DNA from: Halisarca cf. caerulea
Taxonomy: Eukaryota > Porifera > Demospongiae > Chondrillida > Halisarcidae
Direction: 5' to 3'
Assembly: GCA_963170055.1 (NCBI GenBank)
Contig: CAUJGJ010000444.1
Span: 5,673,118 to 5,737,117 of the forward strand
Length of the DNA: 64,000 nucleotides
Shown in pieces: positions 56,511 through 64,000 of this stretch. Within the stretch, counting starts at the first letter, position 1. Every line of letters starts with the position of its first letter. The notes under the pieces are model-generated. The model was given only the letters and a program-made list of their open reading frames with translations, did not search any database and was not told the DNA's origin. Both the position numbers and the translations under genes were made by a program.

Positions 56511-57070
56511 TACCCCACACCCTGCTTTGGTATTTACCACACCAAGCAGAATATTGCTAGAAAATGACTTGGGGAGGTGATCGCAAATTTAGGCGGCAGC
56601 CATCTTTGTTAGTATAACTATGTAATCTGTTTGTATAACTATGTAAACTGTTTGTATAACTGCGTGTTTCTGTAAGCAACTGCGCTATCTACACCAAATT
56701 TATTGGCTTTTATTTGGCTTATACTATGGTGTAAACCTGTAAAAATTGCACTGTGTACTACACTTGCTACGCCCTTTCGAATAATATAAATTTCGTCACA
56801 ATACTCAAGATTTCGACACCCGCGGTCGTTAAGTACACGGGCTCGTTATAGTCAGGCTGGCAAAACCAGAAAAAATGGCTGCCGCTTGGAAGCGGTTATA
56901 AATATACCGGATTTTTCAGTTTAGAACAACATTTTTGTAGCTATTCAAATCTGTTATATGTTCATTGACTATATATCGAAATGTTAGTGTACAAGATATA
57001 AATGTATCTCTTTTCAGAAAATCTAAAACAAGCTCGGAAAAAGTGGTATGTTTTGCAGTAAACGTGGATG

Positions 57071-57359
57071 TCCGGACGTGTAGACGCTTACAAACAGCTA
57101 CAAGATTGGTATGAGATGAAAGAGAAAAATTTACTCTATAAGCTATTCGTGAGCGGGAAAAATATAATCCTTACTGAAACACTTATAAGAAAAAATGTAC
57201 TTTTGTGGCTAAAAAAATGTGAAAATTAGACTTTATAATGGTTACAACTTTAGCGTACCTGGTTATATCTTCTCCGCTCACCAAATATACGTCTACACAA
57301 CTATTATGAAACCAACAATAGCTTCTTTGAAGGATATCATGGCCATCTACACGTCCGGA
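57071..57359. mobile_element. 289-bp MITE (ACGTGTA family), copy 2
   Basis: Perfect termini TCCGGACGTGTAGA and TCTACACGTCCGGA. The interior matches 19536-19828 in reverse orientation. It lies in the right arm of the piggyBac element, where the rest of 56568-57951 shows no gene. Confidence 0.75.
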
Positions 57360-57955
57360 TCCCACGATTTTTATAAACTTGGTTGCAAGCGACCATTTAA
57401 CTGTGACGTTGCACATGCGTAGAATGTCGTCACCAAGCTCGTACACGATTAATGCCATGGATACTCGCGGATACTAATCCGCCGGATACTTTAGTCTTTT
57501 GTCGACACTTCTTTTCGCCGAGTCTTCAGCGGAAGGTTTGATCAATCGATCTTCGAGTCTTATCGGTAAGTTCTCGATACTTTTATGTTTTTTCATGGCG
57601 TGTACTGGTTGTCCTCTAAGCGTAATAACGAAAGAGTAACCATTGGCTTGCCACAGCGTATTGGTAATCGTGATTCTGGCAATGTTTCAATTCAAGTTGA
57701 CTCTAGTCTAGTAGTAGTTGGATTGGGGTCTTAATATCTTGTTTTGCCTGTTCAGTGTGACTTTCGTGCGGCTTTTGATGACGTATAAATACGATTCACT
57801 TCAGCTGATCTGCGCATCGTGACGTAGGTGATACATTCCTTAAATTCCAATACTTTGTCACCTAAAATCCCTGATCTCTGAGCCCGACTATAATGGCCCT
57901 GTGTATACCTGTTTATACAAGCCACTAAAGTGGGTAACGGTCGTTAAAAGGTTAA

Positions 57956-58060
57956 AGAAGCCAACAGATGTCACATTGGACAGTTCAATGGATGATTTTG
58001 AGAGCGATGATAGCCTAACTAAAACAGTTCTGCTGAAGTTGTTGTAAAGAGTATGCTACC
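57956..58060 (+). pseudogene. Ulp1-type gene, segment after piggyBac
   Basis: Host sequence resumes at the second TTAA, reading KKPTDVTLDSSMDDFESDDS in the phase expected after 48762-48852, and stops at TAA near 58046. 58061-58777 shows no gene that I can support. Confidence 0.45.
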
Positions 58061-58777
58061 AAGTGAATATACTTATAACATCATGGAAATAAAGGACTTT
58101 GTAGACATGCAACACTTTCACTGTATACTAAAAATTAAGATTACGTCCGAAGACGAAGCAAGGCAATGAGTTGGTCAATACAACAAAGTAACAAAGGAAA
58201 CAATGGTGTTCGAGCGGAACAAGAAATAGACTGGAAAGTGAGTAATAAGCAAACTATACTTACGATGCCAACACAATCAGAGACAGACAGGACAACATAC
58301 CAAAAGTGAACCCGTTCTAAAAACAACACACAAACAGAATAATTCCAAGCATACTAACTGCCCTGCATAAATGATGCTCACAGAAATGGCATCACATAAG
58401 AAACACAATGGGTTTTTAGTTACTGTAGAATTAAAGCACATCCACAACCACTTACTGGATGTAGGAGATGCTCTACGCTTTAGATGTGTTTTTAACAACA
58501 CAAAGCACGCATATGTGGCAGTCGTGAGTAGAAATTAGGAATTAGGTACACTTGCGTAATGTTGGAAAAACAGATTTCAAATTTCCCTTGCTTCGTATTC
58601 TAACTCATGTTGAGACATCTAAATGACCTGGGCCTCTATTTGAAGCCCAGAATCTGTAGTTTCATTCTAGGTAAACATCGATTTTTCCCGCCAATTTTAA
58701 ACTAAATAGATAGTCAAGGTAATTACAGCTTCTGCCTTCAATGCATCATTGCCTTTTTCAAAATCAGCAAGCAAAGA

Positions 58778-60364
58778 TTGACTGCCTTGCACCGGGTGAA
58801 AAGAAAGGAAATACACTCACCCTTGGCTCAGACGACAAAGGCCAATGTTATTGAGCAGAAATTGGTCAATTGTGTTGTGATTCCAAAAGACGAGGAAAGA
58901 TCCTTTAAGCAGTGGTGGAACGAGACGGCACCTGATGAGGTAGTCACAGTGCAAGTTCCACATGCAGAGCATGGCTTAGCTTGGAAAAGATCAAACAATG
59001 CCAAGACAACAATTCCTGATGTAGGTTATTATGTTGTTTGTCAAATTTCCCAAAGCAATAATTTTCAAACAACACGAACATCACACGTATCATAGTATAC
59101 CTCAATATCAAACACACAGATTATAGTATAATTATTATGCTCGCAAAAACTATTTACATACGTAGCTTGACTCACACACACACAATGTCATAATATCATT
59201 GGATAACAATGGCTTAGAAGCTAAACAAAGAATACTGTGTTAAAATGTGCACTTCGTCTGTATACATAGGATTTCCAAACCTTTGTGGAGAACAACATTC
59301 AGCCTACTGGTAGAAGTGAAAGTTCGTATGGTGCCAAGTTCTACTTCAATTCCAAGTTCACGCGCATTGATCCACCCAAACCCGGAGAAATCAACTTCAC
59401 AGAGAAAAGTGGATCCAGCGTATGTAGTGAATTCAATTGTGCCCAGTCAGAGCATGGAAGGAATGGGATTGCTGGCAGCACATGTAGACAGTGGATAAAG
59501 AAGTACTATGGCACATCACTTGCACTTTGCCCACACATGACAGACTACTGTGACACCTACAAACACATGAAAGAAGAAATCCAACGCTGTACTGTATCAA
59601 TCCAACGGATAAGGGATGGTGGTAATGCTGTTGAATCACGTCTAAAAGCACTGGAAGATCACAAATCCACCCTGAGTAAGCAGCTGGCTGACCATAAAGA
59701 AGATGCATCAAAAGCACGTGAATTCTTCCACAAGATGACTGCAAAATGCAGGGATGACTGGCACACAATCACTGAATTGCAGGCGAAGGAAGCCTTAACA
59801 GAGTCCGAACACAGGACATTAGACAAGCTTATCTGAAACTTCACACTGGTTTTGAGCTGTGATTATCAGATGTCCAAGCTCATTCCACAGTGGGGCAAGA
59901 GTGAACAGCCAGGGCAGACGTACTACTTGATGAAAGTCAGTCATGACATCTTTGGGATTGTAGACCACAGAGAAGATGCCAAGTTCGTGTTCATCTTTAG
60001 TGAAGAAATTGGCCCGAAGAATACAGATCATACAATTTCGTTTCTTCATCACTACATACAGAAAGTACAGAATGATTATCCCTGGATAAAACAGCTGTGT
60101 GTCTTCATGGATAATGCGGAGAGTACAAACAAGAACCGTTACATGTTTGGATGGACAATGGATGTTATTCGCTCTGGCATGATTGATTCTATCCATGTGG
60201 CATTCATGGTAGCTGGGTACACGAAATTCGATCCTGATCGCATGTTCTCTGCAATTGCCAATGGATACAACAACTCCGACATATTCGATATTGATGAGTT
60301 GTGCAGCCTTTGCCAGTTGTACACCAAAGCAACGGTGTCTGATGGTAGCAATGTTTATCCATGA
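58778..60364 (+). pseudogene. Transposase-like (DUF7869-like) gene, two exons, two TGA lesions
   Basis: Exon 1 from about 58760 to 59022 (EERSFKQWWNETAPDEVV) ends at a GTAGGT donor after PD. The intron runs to the ACATAG acceptor at 59269-59271. Exon 2 starts DFQTFVENNIQPTGRSESSY and has a C...C-rich segment (CSEFNCAQSEHG), then a coiled-coil-like stretch (about 59600-59820). The core follows: FVFIFSEEIGPKNTDHT, WIKQLCVFMDNAESTNKNRY (Asp candidate), HVAFMVAGYTKFDPDRMFS (Asp candidate) and IDELCSLCQ. In-frame TGA codons at 59834 and 60362 each fit a CGA-to-TGA change, with readable frame beyond. It is probably the transposase partner of the upstream Ulp1 gene, on the same strand. Confidence 0.6.
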
Positions 60365-60606
60365 AGAGAATATCTGAAGGAGAAGTACACTGCACAGATT
60401 TTATGGCAAAGTCAAAATGGCCGCCGCTATGATGACCGTAATTGCACCCCTATTTTCTTCGAAGATACTTTACAAAAAGTGTACAAAAAGTCATATATAA
60501 TATTTCCAACATTCCTACTTTCTAGCAATACCTCTTTTGTTTCTAAATTCAATTTGGTAGTTGTACAATGAAACGTTTGCCACAACGTCCGAAAACAGTT
60601 TCAGTG

Positions 60607-60892
60607 GAAAAGGCGGAGATCTAGACGGTGGCTTTTAAACCTTAAAGTGGGTTCAAAATAATCTTAAGATCAATATCTAAATTTTCACTACGTATACATT
60701 TGGAATTCTCTTCCTTGGCTGTTATGTGCAGCATTTTGTGGTTTTCCAGCCAGGCCAAGACAAGAAATAGTGAGACATAACTTGAATGGAACAAGCAATC
60801 AAAAGTATACGCGGTGAAAATTTAGCTTTATCTCTTAGAAATCACCCCTCAAATCCTGCAGTTATGGACTGCCATCTAGATCTCCGCCTTTT
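60607..60892. repeat. Concentric double inverted repeat, copy C
   Basis: Outer arms AAAAGGCGGAGATCTAGA (60608-60625) and TCTAGATCTCCGCCTTTT (60875-60892) are perfect. Inner arms CTAAATTTTCACTACGTATA (60677-60696) pair with 60806-60825 (CTAAATTTTCACCGCGTAT reversed). The layout is the same as 2402-2684. Confidence 0.75.
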
Positions 60893-62301
60893 ACGAAGAA
60901 ATTTGCCCCATGAAGAAGGCTCCTCTCAAGGCCAAAGTCACATGATGTCACGAGACGGAAGTTAACGGAAGTTACAATACAATTAACGTAAGGCCAATAT
61001 TATCTTCGGTTTTTGAGGCAAATACTCTAGATCTAGTCAAGTTTTACTCATCACGCTCCTTTTTGGGAATATTCTCCTTCTTCATCTTTGGAAGAATGCT
61101 TGTGGCCTCGGCTTTTGCAGCCGAACAACAGACACTGAAAAAGGCAAGCAAAGGTTTTGCCTACTATCCACAATCTTCTTTCACTATTCTATCAAACCTT
61201 CAGCATACGTTCTTATGTAGCTCCGTGGTTCTAAACGAAGGAGTTGAATGATTGTAAACTTTCTCTCAACGTCGGATTTACCCTTCCAAGAGCTACACTT
61301 TGTATGTAAACCGGCGTTCATTTCTTTGTAAACCTTCCTAAGGAAGCTTTAATAACCAAAAACTAACACTCAGAAGTTCGACAACGAAACGTGCTGTGCA
61401 AAGTTGGGTTGGGTCAAGTGTTTTTACTTGCTTGCCGCGGAGCTTCAAAAGCTGATTCACGTTGCTGGCACATGACCAGCCCACGCAACTCAGTGTAAAT
61501 GAAATTCATACCGTGAAACCCGCAAAGCGCCCATGTTTTGGCTAGATTCTGCCATAACATACCTGCATGACCTTCCAGGTACACGCAAGTATCACGGGTA
61601 TCTGACCACTAGCGATCATCGCGGGAAGGTGACCGTGAAAGTTCGTGAGAAATGCTACCGAGGCGAGTTTGAAAACGCGGGAATGAAATCTTTGAAAGGC
61701 AACTCCAAGCATACAGTTTCACTAGAAAGCCGATTCCTGCAGAAAAAATGCAACACGTCAAGCAAATGTGTAGACAGTATATAAGTCCAAGCCGTTGGCC
61801 ACAATACGCAAAGTAATGTACGAATAACACCCTTATTAAGATCCCGTCGTATTATAGACATATTTGATGTATTTTATACCTTACACAACTCATTACTGCT
61901 GTTTTACAGTTTAAAATAAAGCATTTACTGAAACTTACATGAATTGTCAAATAAACGTCGGCCATTTTCTTACTTGAGTAGACAAAGCATTACGGAAATC
62001 CGTATAATTGGCAACGGTCGCGAGCAGGACAGGGACTTCTACAGGACCATTCACCCGGAAATGAATGACGGTGGGTGATCAAACTTGCAATACTAGAAGT
62101 ATACATGTCAAAGAATACTATTCTGAAAAAAACGATTTTCGATGAACCGTACCTAATTCCTAATTTCTACTGGCGACTGTCACATATTGTGACCTATTTA
62201 CACAGGAACATTCTCCAGCAACTGCACATCTTGAACATGAATCTAACCTTATGTATGCAGATAACCCACAGCTACTAGCAGATAGAAGTATTAATCCAAA
62301 G
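60893..62301. other. Gene-free stretch
   Basis: Only short ORFs (61063-61251, 61533-61784) without domains or splice support. Nothing else identified. Confidence 0.5.
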
Positions 62302-64000
62302 TTAACCCTCCTATCCTCCTATGTACCAAATTTGGTTGGAAATATCCGAATTTTTTGGGCTTGAATGGCTGAGCGCAACGCGTCTATCTTGGTATTGAAC
62401 GATAGCTCTGTATCTGTAGATTCTATCGAAGTGGTAAAACCCTGTTGTCAGGCAATATTTTCACGGGCTCAGCCCTGATGAACAAAGCCTATTGATTACG
62501 GCTGTTTCCGCAAGGTTTCGTCCACATAACTCCGGAAATTTTCGGACTTGCGAAATAAAATGACCGATTGTAGAAAACGATTTACTACAGTTAACGTCCT
62601 ATCCTTCTTTGATAAAGATGGAATATCGAGCGAAGAAGAGAATTGTTCGGAAGATGCATTCTTTGAGTATGTGGGAGTTACTTTAGCTGATTCAGATGAC
62701 GATGTACTGGCTGTGCGTTTGAATTGCTTGTCAGAAGACGATGGCAAAAATGACAGCATGGACGAAGACAGTGTCACAGCCGAAGACACAGAAGACCATG
62801 ATAATGAGGAGACAGACAAAGAAGCAGAGGAAACAGACATCAATACGGAGGAACAGGTGTGCGAAATAGGGCATCCAGTGAGGAATATGAAGCTAGCGAA
62901 AGCTGTACCCCAAGCTATTGCTAACACTACTAGCACTTCAGAATTTTCTGATCATGATGCAACAGAATTCGAAGTAAGGGCAACAGAAGAGTCATTTGTA
63001 AATAACAGTGTGAATCCTTTTCCATCATCAAATACGTCTGACCAGTCAGGGGAGGCATCACCATCTGAATCACCTAGCCACTGTAGTGAGAATTCCGAGG
63101 CTTCATCTGAAGTTATGCCAACAAGAGGTCAATATCGCGGTAGAGGGCGGGGAAGGAGTCTGAGGCAAATTTCAAACAGCCGTTTTGGACGAGACCAAGT
63201 TCACAATTTTGAACCACTTTCCAGTGATTCAAGTTCTGACAATGATACAGGTGATAAGATTCTTCCAGTGGCTCCGACTAGAAGAGGAACTAGAGGGCGT
63301 GGACGTGGGCGTGGACGTGGACGCAGGTCTCAACATTCATCAAATTTTAGAGACCTTTTACCACCGAATGCTGTAGAGATTAGTAACAGAGATGAAGATT
63401 TCTCAGATTGGAATACCTTTTCTCCATTACGTGAGCCTGGACCCCATTTACCATTTTCTAATGACCACAAACCAACGGAGCTAGACTTGTTTTGCCTATA
63501 TATCAATGATGACATGCTCGAACAGTTTGTTTCAGCAACTACTAGCTATGCAGAGTCAAAGAAAGAGAGGAATAAAACAATGTACCAGCGGTTCAAGCGA
63601 TCCCCCCTTGACAAAGATGAAATACTACGGTACATCGGTGTTTTGCTTCTACTAAGCATCAACTCTGTGAGAAGCTATAGGGAAGCATGGAACAGGAAGA
63701 GCTCTCAGGTATTTGCCAAAAATGCATTCTATGGACAAGGCTATCCTACCAACATCATAACAGATGATTCAGCAGCAGAGCATGATGGACTTGAAAGAAC
63801 ATGGCCAAACACCACTATGTATTTATGTGTCTTTCACTTCCTACAGGGCATGTGGAGATGGTTAATTTTTAATAAGAATGGAATACATAAAGATGACAGG
63901 CAACATCTGATGAAGTTAGTAAAAAAATGGTATAAGCTACCACGGAGTCTATTCTGGAGCATGAATATAGTTTACTGAAGGTAAATCCAATAGCAACCAA
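62302..64000 (+). mobile_element. Possible second piggyBac element, left end
   Basis: TTAA at 62302-62305 followed by CCCTCCTATCCTCC, a C-rich start often seen in piggyBac TIRs, lies 255 bases before the transposase-like ORF. The right end is outside the window or deleted, so this is tentative. Confidence 0.35.
62560..63978 (+). pseudogene. piggyBac N-terminus fused in frame to a MULE-type transposase fragment
   Basis: I start at the ATG 62560 (MTDCRKRF); upstream codons offer no ATG. The N-terminal third is acidic. Two RGRGRG tracts follow (near 63130-63160 and 63290-63325), then the piggyBac entry (DLFCLYINDDMLEQFVSATT; ILRYIGVLLLLSINSVRSY). At about 63710-63740 the homology changes to a Mutator/MULE-like segment (TNIITDDSAAEHDGLERTWP, LCVFHFLQGMWRWL, DDRQHLMKL), which ends at a stop at 63976. 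No piggyBac catalytic Asp is present after the junction. The join is in frame and without an obvious intron, so it is either a chimeric ORF or a nested insertion/deletion scar. Confidence 0.7.

Larger units (their letters stand above)
48857..57951 (+). mobile_element. piggyBac element (TTAA), enlarged by a Gypsy insertion
   Basis: TTAA flanks both ends (48853-48856, 57952-57955). The left end CCTTTTAACGGCCGCGTG and the right end (reverse complement) CCTTTTAACGACCGTTACCC match. The right TIR also matches a left subterminal copy at about 48893-48918 (AACGACCGTTAGCCACTGTA). Total span 9.1 kb, about 3.5 kb without the Gypsy element. It sits in the same host gene as the Kolobok. Bases 56568-57951 form its right arm with no gene and include a 289-bp MITE. 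Confidence 0.85.

Noticed and set aside
61063..61784. Two small ORFs (62 and 83 aa) as candidate genes
   Set aside because: No domain, no splice or promoter support; length is expected by chance.

Overview
This is eukaryotic, almost certainly metazoan, DNA. It has GT-AG introns, long (TG)n/(CA)n tracts, A+T-rich non-coding DNA, and transposon families typical of aquatic invertebrates (RLE-type non-LTR elements, Helitron, Kolobok, piggyBac, PIF/Harbinger, a CACTA-like element, Gypsy). There are no bacterial operons. No conserved host gene fixes the species; a sponge or other marine invertebrate is my guess and is inference only.

Layout. 0-1.5 kb: one intronless multi-pass membrane protein gene, the best host-gene candidate. 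1.4-7 kb: duplicated 3' sequence, an array of diverged tandem units each followed by a TG microsatellite, and a decayed non-LTR element. 7-12.5 kb: MITEs, snap-back repeats and a PIF/Harbinger transposase. 12.5-15.7 kb: an intact 1042-aa reverse transcriptase on the minus strand. 15.9-30.6 kb: a single minus-strand RLE retrotransposon cut into four pieces by three DNA elements: a 0.9-kb MITE, a 1.3-kb element, and a 9.5-kb CACTG-ended element carrying two divergent multi-exon genes. 30.6-34.9 kb: a pogo-like fragment, hairpins, a 0.7-kb MITE, an orphan exon and a 27-bp minisatellite. 34.9-37.6 kb: a Helitron Rep remnant. 40-42 kb: a second copy of the first non-LTR family. 42-60 kb: an Ulp1-peptidase plus transposase-like gene set interrupted by a 1.2-kb MITE, a 3.8-kb Kolobok element and a piggyBac element. 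The piggyBac contains a Gypsy element, whose 5' LTR contains a further foldback element. 60.6-64 kb: another concentric inverted repeat and a piggyBac-MULE chimera.

Relationships. Nearly everything is mobile DNA. The value of the window lies in the order of insertions, which can be read from TIRs, target duplications and interrupted reading frames. Two elements stand out as gene systems. One is the Kolobok, which has a THAP transposase on one strand and a P2X7-ballast-like zinc protein on the other. The other is the CACTG element, with a C2H2-finger/transposase-like gene and a SAM-domain gene running divergently from a shared ~200-bp promoter interval. Both genes of the second element, and the Kolobok transposase, carry lesions. 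Several non-autonomous families occur twice or three times in the window, which supports their boundaries. I saw no tRNA, rRNA or CRISPR.
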